A DNA stretch of 64,000 bases. Origin: Methanomassiliicoccales archaeon (lineage in GTDB: Archaea; Thermoplasmatota; Thermoplasmata; Methanomassiliicoccales; UBA472). The notes below the pieces were generated by a model, which was not told the origin of the DNA, did no database searches, and saw only the letters and a list, made by a program, of their open reading frames with translations. This document shows positions 8,406-16,173 of the stretch, piece by piece; the stretch's first letter is position 1; every line of letters starts with the position of its first letter. The stretch covers positions 51,403 to 115,402 of the forward strand of contig JAPKYJ010000026.1 in the NCBI GenBank assembly GCA_026394375.1, written 5' to 3'. Made by a program: the position numbers and the translations under genes.

Positions 8406-9758
8406 ATGGCAGAGCGACTCTTCGGAACGAACGGGGTGCGGGGCGTCATCAACGAGGACATGACGCCCGAGCTGGCGATGGACGTGGGCAAGGCCATCGG
8501 CACCTACATGAAGGGACGGGTGGCGGTCGGGACCGATACCCGCACCTCAGCCCACATGGTGAAGAGCGCCGTGCTGGCGGGCCTGATGTCCGCCGGAGCG
8601 GAGGTGCTCGACCTGGGACTGCTACCCACTCCGGCCCTGCAGTACTTCGTGAAGACGAACCGCATCGCTGGCGGGGTCATGATCACCGCCTCCCACAATC
8701 CCCCGGAGTTCAACGGCATCAAGGCCGTGGACGCGGACGGCACGGAGATGCCCCGGACCAAAGAGGAGACGATCGAGGGCATCTACTTTAGCCAAGCCTT
8801 CGCCATCCAGGACTGGAGAGGGGTTGGCAACATCAGAATGGCGGGAGGGGCGATCGCATCCTATCAGAATGCCGTCCTGCAGCAGGTGGATGTTGAGGCG
8901 ATCGCCAAGGCGGGCATAAAGGTGGTATTGGATTGCGCCAACGGCGCGGGTTCGGTCTCCACCCCGGTTCTGTTGGAGCGTCTGGGCGTTCGGGCCGTGA
9001 CCCTGAACTGCAATCCTCTGGGAACGTTCCCCGGACACCCTTCCGAGCCGACCGAGGACCATCTGGAGGACCTCAAGTCCTTGGTGGAAGAAACAGGCGC
9101 TGACCTGGGAATAGCGCATGACGGGGACGCGGACCGCACCATCTTCATCGACGACAAAGGGCGTTATGTCTACGGGGACAAGAGCCTGGCCGTGGTGGCG
9201 GCCGCCATGGTGGCGGAGAACGACGGCGGCATAGTGGTCACGCCCGTCTCCACATCGTCCTGTGTGGAGGACGCGGTGCGCGAGGCGGGTGGAGAAGTGG
9301 TCTATACCCGGGTGGGCGCTCCCATCGTGGCTCGAAAGATGATGGAGTTGGGGGCGGTCTTCGGAGGAGAGGAGAACGGCGGACTGATATTCCCCAAGCA
9401 CCAGTATTGCCGGGACGCGGCCATGACCGCGGCCAAGATGATCGAGGTGCTGGCCATCGAAGGGGAGCTGTCAGAGCTGCTCAAGAAGGTTCCCACATAC
9501 CAATTGGACAAGCGCAAGGTGCGCTGCCCCGATTCCAGGAAGGAGGGATTGCTGCAGCAGGTGTGCCAGGCATTCGCCGATCAGCGGGTGGACCAGACCG
9601 ACGGCGTCAAAGTGTATTTCGACGAAGGGTGGACGCTCATCCGTCCTTCAGGCACGGAGCCCATCTTCCGCATCTATTCCGAGGGCAGAACAGAAGAGGA
9701 CGCGAAGCGCATTGCGGAGCGTTGCGAGAAGCTGGTCAAGGAGCTTTTGGACGAGTGA
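8406..9758 (+). CDS. glmM: Phosphoglucosamine / phosphohexose mutase (paralogue 1)
   Basis: Alpha-D-phosphohexomutase of 450 residues that interconverts sugar 6- and 1-phosphates. All four active-site loops are visible: catalytic Ser in TASHNPPEFNG (about 94-104), metal loop DGDADR (about 239-244), sugar-specificity loop GGEENGG (about 322-328) and phosphate loop RPSGTEP near 417. The N-terminus RLFGTNGVRG matches archaeal GlmM. It lies 4 nt after the DUF47 gene and is probably co-transcribed. A second mutase at 29378-30682 has GGEPSG in the specificity loop, so the two may differ in preferred sugar; which is the true GlmM is unresolved. Confidence 0.88.
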   Translation: MAERLFGTNGVRGVINEDMTPELAMDVGKAIGTYMKGRVAVGTDTRTSAHMVKSAVLAGLMSAGAEVLDLGLLPTPALQYFVKTNRIAGGVMITASHNPPEFNGIKAVDADGTEMPRTKEETIEGIYFSQAFAIQDWRGVGNIRMAGGAIASYQNAVLQQVDVEAIAKAGIKVVLDCANGAGSVSTPVLLERLGVRAVTLNCNPLGTFPGHPSEPTEDHLEDLKSLVEETGADLGIAHDGDADRTIFIDDKGRYVYGDKSLAVVAAAMVAENDGGIVVTPVSTSSCVEDAVREAGGEVVYTRVGAPIVARKMMELGAVFGGEENGGLIFPKHQYCRDAAMTAAKMIEVLAIEGELSELLKKVPTYQLDKRKVRCPDSRKEGLLQQVCQAFADQRVDQTDGVKVYFDEGWTLIRPSGTEPIFRIYSEGRTEEDAKRIAERCEKLVKELLDE

Positions 9759-9767
9759 GCCAGGCGA

Positions 9768-10337
9768 TCAGAGAAGAGCCAGGATCAGGAACACCGATCC
9801 GAAGATTACGAATATTGCGCCGCTAGCGAGCTTGACGTACCTCTTCGGTACGCGTTTGCCGATCTCCGAACCTACCAGGACGCCAATGAGGGTGACGAGG
9901 GCGAAGCCCGCTGCCGCGCCTAGCAATACCAGCAGCCAATCGCCATACTGAGCGGAGAGGGCGATTAGGGACAGCTGCGTCTTGTCCCCCAGCTCCATGA
10001 CCGCCACCAAGGTGAAGGAGGCCACCAATCCCTCCCCATCTGGCTTTGTGGTCGGCGTTCACCTCCTCCTTCTTGTCTGGAAGGAGGAGGGTGAGAAGCC
10101 CGAAGACGATGAACAAAATCCCCGCCCCCATTTCGACCATCGGTCGAGGGACGTACTGGAACAGCACCTGGCCCACCACTCCCACTGCGGATAGTGCCAC
10201 TAGCTCGCGAAGGCGCCCAGGAACACAGTCGAGCGAGAGTGCTTGGAGGAGAGGGTGATGACGGCGATCATGGTCTTGTCCCCGATCTCCGTCAGAGCGA
10301 TGAGAACGAAAGCAGAGAACACCGGCGCCAGGTCCAT
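9768..10337 (-). pseudogene. Gdt1/UPF0016 (TMEM165-like) membrane protein, broken by two compensating frameshifts
   Basis: The family is a Mn/Ca/H exchanger with two repeats, each with an E-x-G-D-K-T motif. Both repeats are here but in different frames. From ATG 10337 the frame reads VLIALTEIGDKTMIAVITL, then hits TAG near 10203. A second frame carries the middle (ELVALSAVGVVGQVLF to LLLPDKKEEVN). The first frame returns near 10040 with VASFTLVAVMELGDKTQLS and ends at 9768. One insertion and one compensating deletion would restore a normal protein of about 189 residues. Short homopolymers near the second shift make sequencing or assembly error plausible; otherwise it is a recent pseudogene. 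It lies downstream of agmatinase. Confidence 0.8.
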
Positions 10338-10343
10338 GATCGC

Positions 10344-11201
10344 TCACTGCTTTTTGCGGTGACCGTGCACCACCGAGATGACCTCGATGATCATTCTGGC
10401 CGCCAGAGCGGCGGTGTTCCCTTTGTCGTAGGGTGGAGAGACCTCGTTCACGTCGAACCCTACCAGGCGAGGCCCGAGCATGTTGATGCACTTCTTGACG
10501 TCCATTGAGGTGAGCCCGAACGGTTCTGGCGTTCCCGTACCAGGTGCGTAGGCAGGGTCGATGCCGTCGACGTCCAGAGAGAAGTAGATGTTCTCCCGGC
10601 GGATCATGTTGAGCGCCCGCTTGAACGCCTTCTCCACGCCCTCCTCATGGATGGTGTAGGCGTCGATGTACTCCGGCATCTTGGCCATCTTCTCTTCCAT
10701 GGAGATGGAGCGCACCCCGAAGGCGAGAACGTTCTCTATGCCCACGTGGTCCGCGTTCCGGCGCAGCACGCAGGCGTGACTGAGCTTGTTGTTCATGTAC
10801 TCGTCCCGGAAATCCAGGTGAGCATCGATGGTTATGACCCCTACATCCTGGAAGGCCTGGACCGCTGGGATGGTGACGGCATGCTCCCCACCCATCACGA
10901 TGGGGAACTTGCCCGCCTTGACGATGGAGGCTACGACCTGCTTGGTCTCCCGGACCATGTCCTCCGATGAGCCACAGTCTTCGATGTTGCCAGCGTCATG
11001 CACGTTGACGTCTGTCAGAAGCAGGTCGTGCTCGAAGACATAGGGTTCGAAGTTGCTAGATGCTTCCCGGATGGCGTTGGGAGCGGCCCGCGCACCTGGC
11101 CGGAAAGAGGTGGTGCGATCGAATGGCACGCCCACGATGACGAACTCCGCCTTCTCGAAGCTGGCGGTGGCGAAGGCAAAATTGATCCCGCGAAGCACCA
11201 T
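10344..11201 (-). CDS. speB: Agmatinase (ureohydrolase family)
   Basis: Hydrolyses agmatine to putrescine and urea with a dinuclear Mn centre. The 285-residue protein has every metal motif of the arginase/agmatinase family: GGEHAVT with His107, DAHLDFRD with Asp126, His128 and Asp130, and SLDVDGIDP with Asp210 and Asp212, followed by the family ending GTGTPEPFGLT. It lies 9 nt downstream of aIF5A on the same strand. Putrescine feeds spermidine, the aminobutyl donor for (deoxy)hypusine on aIF5A, so the pairing makes metabolic sense. Confidence 0.92.
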   Translation of the reverse strand: MVLRGINFAFATASFEKAEFVIVGVPFDRTTSFRPGARAAPNAIREASSNFEPYVFEHDLLLTDVNVHDAGNIEDCGSSEDMVRETKQVVASIVKAGKFPIVMGGEHAVTIPAVQAFQDVGVITIDAHLDFRDEYMNNKLSHACVLRRNADHVGIENVLAFGVRSISMEEKMAKMPEYIDAYTIHEEGVEKAFKRALNMIRRENIYFSLDVDGIDPAYAPGTGTPEPFGLTSMDVKKCINMLGPRLVGFDVNEVSPPYDKGNTAALAARMIIEVISVVHGHRKKQ

Positions 11202-11210
11202 GTGGACTAC

Positions 11211-11597
11211 CTACACCTTGGTTATCTTCTTTCTTCCCATGGCGATCATGTACATGATCTCCTCGCCGGGGTGAAGCTGGCCCTGGAACTCATCCGGGAT
11301 GCTCAGGGAGAAGTTCTCGTAGTTATCCAGGTCCATCAGCTGGACCTCTTTGCCACCGATGGCTAGGACCTGCGCCTTGCGCTTGTCGATCATGGGGATC
11401 TGCACCTTGTGGGTCACGGGGTGCACGATGCTGCGTTTCTTCTCGTCGAACAGCCCGACGGCATCGATGCGGGCCTTGGCCTCGCCGTGTTTACCGGGCT
11501 TGGAGGTCTGAATGGAAATGATCTTGCAGGGCTCTTCGTCGATGTTGACGTATCGGCCTTCCTTGAGCTCCCTGACCTCGGCTTGGTTCCAGGACAT
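11211..11597 (-). CDS. eif5A: Translation factor aIF5A
   Basis: Archaeal homologue of eIF5A/EF-P that relieves stalled ribosomes. The 128-residue protein has an N-terminal SH3-like domain with the modification loop TSKPGKHGEAKAR; the lysine of KHG (Lys36) is the (deoxy)hypusine site. A C-terminal OB domain follows (VQLMDLDNYENFSL). A clear TATA box precedes it inside the end of the Nop5 gene, so it has its own promoter. Agmatinase follows directly. Confidence 0.96.
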   Translation of the reverse strand: MSWNQAEVRELKEGRYVNIDEEPCKIISIQTSKPGKHGEAKARIDAVGLFDEKKRSIVHPVTHKVQIPMIDKRKAQVLAIGGKEVQLMDLDNYENFSLSIPDEFQGQLHPGEEIMYMIAMGRKKITKV

Positions 11598-11625
11598 AGG
11601 TATCGGTGAGGGAAAAGTGCGGGCG

Positions 11626-11633
11626 TTTAAATA
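11626..11633 (-). promoter_or_regulatory. TATA box for aIF5A-agmatinase
   Basis: TATTTAAA on the minus strand, centred about 33 bp before the aIF5A ATG (11597), in the gap after the Nop5 stop codon at 11639. Spacing implies a leader of only a few nucleotides. Confidence 0.7.
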
Positions 11634-11638
11634 CTTTT

Positions 11639-12715
11639 TCAGGTGCGCTTCTTGTAGTGGGCCTGACGGCGCTCACCGCTGGCTTGCTCCCTGCCCCTTC
11701 CCTTCTTGGGCGGCTCGGGGTACTTCTGCTTGATCTCCTCCACCCGCTTCTCCATCTCCGCCTTCAGGCGCTCCCCGATGAACTCGCCCTTGTAGAAGTC
11801 CACCCTGGCCGCGATGGTCGCCTTTGCGCCTAGAGTGCGAGACACCTTCCCCCGCTGCCAATACGGCGCCCTGTGAACCGCTGGATGCTGGAAGATGATG
11901 CCATGCTTTGGTGGCGCTTTTCCTGAGCGCAGATGCAAGAACATGGCCTTCTCCGCCCCTAGGAGCTGCACGGTGGACGAGGGCAGGGTGGCCAATCGGC
12001 CCAGCCCTCCCGCCAGGGAGATGAGCCTCGCGCCTAGATTGGCGGTGAGCAGGGCGGTCAGGTTGGGAGCGGTCTCCTCCATGCGCTTCTGCACGTACAC
12101 CTCCAGCTTGGCCTTGGTCTCGTAGAGCTCCGCCAGCGACAATGCAAGGTCCTGCACCACCGAGACGTCTTCGTCCAAGAGCTCCGCCCCCACCGACTCT
12201 AGCTGCACGCCAATGGCCTTGAGGATTTCTTCCCTCTCCCCGTGGCGAGCGATCAGCTGGGCGTACTCCGCATCCTTCACGTAGTCGGCCATTTCCGGGA
12301 AGTGCAATCCATACCATTCGTGCAGCCGCTCGCTCATGATGTTGATGTTCTCGTTGAGGTCATCGATAGCCCGGATCGCTTGCACGACGTGTCTGTCCGG
12401 CCTGACTGGCTCCCGAGTGCGGACCTTGCCCAGCTCCACCATTACCTGCTGCATCAGCTCCATGGAAAAACCGTAGTCTTCGGGCTTGATGTACGAGGAA
12501 TCGTACACCACTGGCTTCCCCAGCTTGGAAAGCCGAGGATCGGCCACCTGCACCCTCTTGCCCGCCAATTGCGCCTCTTCAGGCAGTATCTCACCCCGCT
12601 GCACCAAGGCCAGCTTGGAGGCGATGAGCTTGTGCTCCTTCTCGAAGAGGGTGGACTTCCGCACCCTCTCCTTATCGCACAGGAAGACCCCGAACCATTT
12701 GGTGACGATGATCAT
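11639..12715 (-). CDS. nop5: Nop5 (Nop56/58-type) core protein of C/D box sRNPs
   Basis: Scaffold of the archaeal box C/D RNP, which directs 2'-O-methylation of rRNA and tRNA with fibrillarin and L7Ae. The 358-residue protein has an N-terminal fibrillarin-binding domain, a long coiled coil (about 120-230) and the conserved NOP domain around NLTALLTANLGARLISLAGG and GIIFQHPAVH. It ends in a Lys/Arg-rich tail. Fibrillarin is usually the next gene in archaea, but here it is 8 kb away at 20616-21290. Nop5 follows the aldolase by 9 nt. Confidence 0.94.
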   Translation of the reverse strand: MIIVTKWFGVFLCDKERVRKSTLFEKEHKLIASKLALVQRGEILPEEAQLAGKRVQVADPRLSKLGKPVVYDSSYIKPEDYGFSMELMQQVMVELGKVRTREPVRPDRHVVQAIRAIDDLNENINIMSERLHEWYGLHFPEMADYVKDAEYAQLIARHGEREEILKAIGVQLESVGAELLDEDVSVVQDLALSLAELYETKAKLEVYVQKRMEETAPNLTALLTANLGARLISLAGGLGRLATLPSSTVQLLGAEKAMFLHLRSGKAPPKHGIIFQHPAVHRAPYWQRGKVSRTLGAKATIAARVDFYKGEFIGERLKAEMEKRVEEIKQKYPEPPKKGRGREQASGERRQAHYKKRT

Positions 12716-12724
12716 AGATTCCCC

Positions 12725-13366
12725 TCACTTCTCCTTAGCCATAAGTGCTAGGATCCTATCCGCTTCTTCCTTGGGCAAGGATCTCAATCCCATTGTACCG
12801 GCGCTTCGGACCTGCAGCTCCGCCAGGAACTCCAGGGTCTCCATGCGGTAGAACGCCTCGCCCAGGTCGCGGCCGACCACGATGGCCCCGTGGTTCTCCA
12901 GGAGGAAGGCGTTGCCCTTGGTCGATGTCTCTCGCAGACGCCGAGCCAGCTCCTCCGTTCCTGGGGTGGCATAGGGTACCAGGGGCACCTCCGCGCCCAG
13001 GACCATCAGACCCTCCGGCGTCAGGTCCGGGCGTGGCTTCTCCCCTGCGCATGCTAGGATGGTCGAGAACAAGGGGTGGCAATGGACCACTGCCCCCACG
13101 TCCTCCCGGCAGCGGTACATCTCCAGGTGGAACGGGGTCTCCATGGAAGGCTTGCCTCCGGAAGTGACCCTCCCAGCCAAGATATCCATGCGCACCAGAT
13201 CGTACTCGCGCATCATGCCTTTGCATGCGCCCGAGGGGGTGATCACCATGGCGTCGTCGCTCACCCGGGCGCTTATGTTGCCTGACGTGCCAACGGTCAG
13301 CTTGCGCTCGTAGAGCATCTTCCCATAGCGCACGATGTCCCTTCGCACTTCCCATTCGATCTTCAT
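12725..13366 (-). CDS. Class II aldolase (fuculose-1-phosphate / methylthioribulose-1-phosphate type)
   Basis: Zinc-dependent class II aldolase of 213 residues. Visible residues are the phosphate-binding GTSGNIS (26-32) and TPSG (43-46), catalytic Glu76, zinc ligands His95 and His97 in HCHP, and His159 in ENHG. It overlaps MtnA by 4 nt (ATGA). In methanogens this family cleaves deoxy- or methylthio-ribulose 1-phosphate to dihydroxyacetone phosphate and an aldehyde. Coupling to MtnA makes that the best guess: salvage of methylthioadenosine or 5'-deoxyadenosine. A dehydratase (MtnB) role is less likely without other mtn genes nearby. Confidence 0.85.
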   Translation of the reverse strand: MKIEWEVRRDIVRYGKMLYERKLTVGTSGNISARVSDDAMVITPSGACKGMMREYDLVRMDILAGRVTSGGKPSMETPFHLEMYRCREDVGAVVHCHPLFSTILACAGEKPRPDLTPEGLMVLGAEVPLVPYATPGTEELARRLRETSTKGNAFLLENHGAIVVGRDLGEAFYRMETLEFLAELQVRSAGTMGLRSLPKEEADRILALMAKEK

Positions 13367-14301
13367 ATCCTGGCCCCCTTCACCCTGGTGATCTCATCCG
13401 GAACGAGAACGCCCACCTCCGTGATGAAACCTGCCACGTACCGATGGGGTGTCATGTCGAATGAGGGGTTCAAGGCATGGCTGCCCTCCGGCGCGATTTG
13501 CACGTCCTCCAAGAAGGTCACCTCCTCCTCTGCCCGGTCCTCTATGACGATGTCCTTGCCGCTCTCAAGGGCGAAATCGAAAGTGGAAATGGGCGCGGCC
13601 ACGTAGAAGGGGATGCCCAGCTCCTTGGCCAGGACCGCTTTCTCGAAGGTGCCGATCTTGTTGGCGAAATCTCCGTTCAAGGCCACTCGGTCCGCTCCCA
13701 CGATGACCATATCCACTCCCTTGCGCATGAAGTGGCCGGATGCTCCGTCGACGATGATGCTGTGCGGTATGCCCTCGTTCCTCAGTTCGTAGGCGGTGAG
13801 CTTCATGCCTTGGAGCCGGGGCCTGGTCTCTGAAACGTAGACGAATATTCTCTTGCCCTGTCGGTGAGCGACCCGGATGGGTGCGAGCGCCGTGCCGTAG
13901 TCCACCGTTGCCAATGCACCGGCGTTGCAATGGGTCATGATCTTGCTTCCATCCTTGATAAGCCTGGCGCCCTGCTCTCCGATGGAGCGGCACTTGTCTA
14001 CGATGCGCTCCGCATAGCGTTCCGCGACCTTGCCGGCCTCCTCCCCCGCTCGGATGCGTTCCAGCATGAAGTCCACGGCGAAGAAGAGGTCGAAGGCGGT
14101 CGGTCTGGAGGCCTTGAGCACTTTGCCCGCTTCATCCGCATCCCTTCCGTTCATCGAGGCCAAAGCCATTCCGTAGGCCGCCGCCACGCCTATGGCCGGA
14201 GCGCCGCGCACGGTCATGTTGCGGATAGCCTCCGCCACCTGCTCCTCGGAACGGAACGAAACGATCTCGAATCGATGGGGAAGGAGGCGCTGGTCGATCA
14301 T
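13363..14301 (-). CDS. mtnA: 5-methylthioribose-1-phosphate isomerase (aIF2B-like fold)
   Basis: Isomerises methylthioribose 1-phosphate (or 5-deoxyribose 1-phosphate) to the ribulose form. Family motifs include VRGAPAIGVAAAYG, THCNAGALATVDYGTAL with catalytic Cys125, and GADRVALNGDFANKIGT with catalytic Asp204, ending in a TPHRYVAGFITE segment. ATG 14301 is the only standard start in frame, but it is probably not the real N-terminus. The open frame continues upstream with RAVWLEGAEVK, which matches the conserved tryptophan strand that normally precedes LIDQRxLP. No ATG, GTG or TTG lies in that extension. A rare start codon or a sequence error upstream is likely. Confidence 0.9.
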   Translation of the reverse strand: MIDQRLLPHRFEIVSFRSEEQVAEAIRNMTVRGAPAIGVAAAYGMALASMNGRDADEAGKVLKASRPTAFDLFFAVDFMLERIRAGEEAGKVAERYAERIVDKCRSIGEQGARLIKDGSKIMTHCNAGALATVDYGTALAPIRVAHRQGKRIFVYVSETRPRLQGMKLTAYELRNEGIPHSIIVDGASGHFMRKGVDMVIVGADRVALNGDFANKIGTFEKAVLAKELGIPFYVAAPISTFDFALESGKDIVIEDRAEEEVTFLEDVQIAPEGSHALNPSFDMTPHRYVAGFITEVGVLVPDEITRVKGARI

Positions 14302-14430
14302 CTTGACCTCCGCTCCCTCGAGCCAAACCGCCCTGAATTCTTTGGCGCCTTCGCCAGTGACGATCCTCAGACGCTCACCGGGGATAAACCCGCTAGGCCA
14401 TAGAAAAAGATTGCATTCGGGCAGGGCCGA

Positions 14431-14439
14431 GGTTTAATA
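14431..14439 (+). promoter_or_regulatory. TATA-like box of the MsvR-like regulator
   Basis: GTTTAATAT lies about 45 bp before the preferred ATG at 14480 and in the gap divergent from mtnA. Transcription would start near 14460. The shared intergenic region (14302-14479) could let the regulator act on both genes; I see no clear operator palindrome. Confidence 0.45.
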
Positions 14440-14479
14440 TCGCCTAATGCATTTGAACCCTGCCGGGTCGCTTGGGACT

Positions 14480-15229
14480 ATGAACGAGAAGAAGACCGAC
14501 GCTTTCGATGTATATTCGACGTCGACTGGTCTACGGCAGATTTCCAACCCCGTGAGGCAGAAAATCCTTAGCGAGCTGCAACGCAGGGACCTGAGCCTGA
14601 GCGAGATCGCCGTCTTGACCGGCAAGGCCCAGTCCACTCTGTCGGTACACCTGGACAAGATGGTCAAGGAAGGCCTTATCGGCTACCGGGACGACCCGAA
14701 CGACAATCGGCGCAAGATCTTCTATCTGGTCTCCAGGCCGATCGGCAGCTCGGTGGTGCCGCGCGAGGACCTGATGAAGCAGGTGGAGAACACCATCTCC
14801 CGCAGCATCGGCACGCCAAGCACATTCCTCAAAGGGGTCGTCCGTTCCATCGTCATTGGCATGGAGGCCATCGGGTTCAACATGGACCCGGTGCTCAAGG
14901 ATATAGGCCGGCAGATAGGGCGGGAGATCTCCAAGCGGATGAAGTCCAACAACGTGGAGGGCATCATCACCGAAGTGAAGGAGTTCTTCAAGCAGCACGA
15001 ACTGGGCGAGGTGAACGTCTACGCGCTGCATCCCGTCACCCTGATCATCAAGGACGAGTACGACTGCTCCAAGGCGCCGGACGTGGGGAAGACCCTCTGC
15101 TTGATGAACGAGGGCATCCTCGAGGCCATTTTCGAATCGCGCATGGGCATACCAGCAAGGGTAACCAAGGCGGAGACGTTCGGTTCCGGCTTCAACTTCT
15201 GCAAGTACGTCATCGAGCCAGGGCTGTAA
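14480..15229 (+). CDS. ArsR-type regulator with V4R sensor domain (MsvR-like)
   Basis: DNA-binding regulator of 249 residues. Residues 15-80 are an ArsR-type winged helix (ISNPVRQKILSELQRRDLSL, then SEIAVLTGKAQSTLSVHLDK). The C-terminal 150 residues match the V4R domain, ending TKAETFGSGFNFCKYVI, with cysteines in DEYDCSK, TLCLMNEG and NFCKYV. This is the layout of MsvR, the methanogen redox regulator that uses V4R cysteines to sense oxidation. ATG 14480 fits the TATA box better than the in-frame ATG 14447. Target genes are unknown; it is divergent from the mtnA operon. Confidence 0.82.
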   Translation: MNEKKTDAFDVYSTSTGLRQISNPVRQKILSELQRRDLSLSEIAVLTGKAQSTLSVHLDKMVKEGLIGYRDDPNDNRRKIFYLVSRPIGSSVVPREDLMKQVENTISRSIGTPSTFLKGVVRSIVIGMEAIGFNMDPVLKDIGRQIGREISKRMKSNNVEGIITEVKEFFKQHELGEVNVYALHPVTLIIKDEYDCSKAPDVGKTLCLMNEGILEAIFESRMGIPARVTKAETFGSGFNFCKYVIEPGL

Positions 15230-15307
15230 GCCTTGGTCCCTGGACGTGCATTGGGCAAGGCGAACTCAAGACCGCACGTTTTTTATGCCCCGTTCCAATC
15301 CCCAAGC

Positions 15308-15553
15308 ATGGAGCGTTCGGAGATGCACAGCCTCTACGAGATGTTCGACGAGATCGACGAGGAGATGGTCTTGGTCCTGGATTGCATCAGCGACATCCGG
15401 GAGATGGTGGAGAAGGGCCAGAAGAAGAAGGCCCTTGAGACTCTGGTGGAGCTCGAGGATAGGCTAGAGGCCTTCCTGACCTTCCCTGATGATGAGGAGG
15501 ACGAAGAGGATGAGGAAGAGGAGAGCGGCGAGGACAAGGAAGAGAAGGGCTAG
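15308..15553 (+). CDS. Small acidic protein of unknown function
   Basis: An 81-residue protein: a predicted helical N-terminal half (SLYEMFDEIDEEMVLVLDCI, then about 35 residues of charged helix) and an almost purely Asp/Glu tail from about residue 60. A T-rich TATA-like stretch (TTTTTTATG, about 15279-15287) stands about 25 bp before ATG 15308, so the transcript may be leaderless. I do not recognise the family. Acidic tails of this kind occur in proteins that bind basic partners such as ribosomal or chromatin proteins, but nothing here proves that. Confidence 0.6.
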   Translation: MERSEMHSLYEMFDEIDEEMVLVLDCISDIREMVEKGQKKKALETLVELEDRLEAFLTFPDDEEDEEDEEEESGEDKEEKG

Positions 15554-15598
15554 TCCTCCTCCTCGGCAAGCCTGATCACGCCTCAACCGGACCGGCGC

Positions 15599-15880
15599 CT
15601 ATCTCTTGATGCGATACACCTGGGCGTCCTTGGTCCTCACCCTTTCTATTGCCTTCTTTGCCTCCAGGTCCAGCTTCACCGCTTCCGCGTACCAGGGTAT
15701 CGAGCCTTCGAACTTGCTTTCCAGTCTCGATTCCACGCACCGGGTTAGCTCCATGTGATTCAGAGGCTTGTTCCTAAGACAGTCAAGGATGACCTGGCGC
15801 ATCTGGTCATACTTGTCCTTGGAGATGTTGACACCCTTCTTCCCCTGAGGATGCTTCGTAAGGATCTTCTCGTCCGCCAT
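15599..15880 (-). CDS. DUF6958-like small protein
   Basis: A 93-residue protein with the features of a widespread uncharacterised family: HPQGKKGVNISKDKYDQMR, a central helix pair, GSIPWYAEAVKLDLEAKKAI and a basic C-terminus. The helical pattern with a possible C-terminal wing (IERVRTKDAQVYRIKR) looks like a winged helix, but no DNA-binding role is shown. It is convergent with the acidic protein on the left. The 190 bases between it and tRNA-Val contain nothing else I can call. Confidence 0.72.
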   Translation of the reverse strand: MADEKILTKHPQGKKGVNISKDKYDQMRQVILDCLRNKPLNHMELTRCVESRLESKFEGSIPWYAEAVKLDLEAKKAIERVRTKDAQVYRIKR

Positions 15881-16071
15881 GGAGCAACCATCCCGTTGCG
15901 TCGCATATTATGCTTTCAGAGAGGTCGGAGCATCGGGAACGTGAATGTCATGCATCGCTACCTACGGGTGGTGGCAGTAGAGTCTGTGGCCATATGGATG
16001 AGATCGACCTTCACCTCCTCTGTGGACAGATCTCTTGATACTCAGAAACGGCAGGCGATGTGGAGAATGAG

Positions 16072-16144
16072 TGGGCTCAGCCAGATTCGAACTGGCGAAC
16101 TTCTGCGTGTCAAGCAGACGTCATAACCGCTAGACCATGAGCCC
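16072..16144 (-). tRNA. tRNA-Val (GAC)
   Basis: 73-nt cloverleaf on the minus strand. Acceptor stem GGGCTCA pairs with TGAGCCC, anticodon stem TCTGC pairs with GCAGA around loop TTGACAC (anticodon GAC), and T-arm GCCAG-TTCGAAT-CTGGC is complete. The discriminator base is A and CCA is not encoded. A possible TATA box (GCATATAG, minus strand) lies about 35 bp upstream, inside the end of the methyltransferase gene. Confidence 0.95.
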
Positions 16145-16173
16145 CTGTGGATTCTGCTGTAACCTTTTCGACA

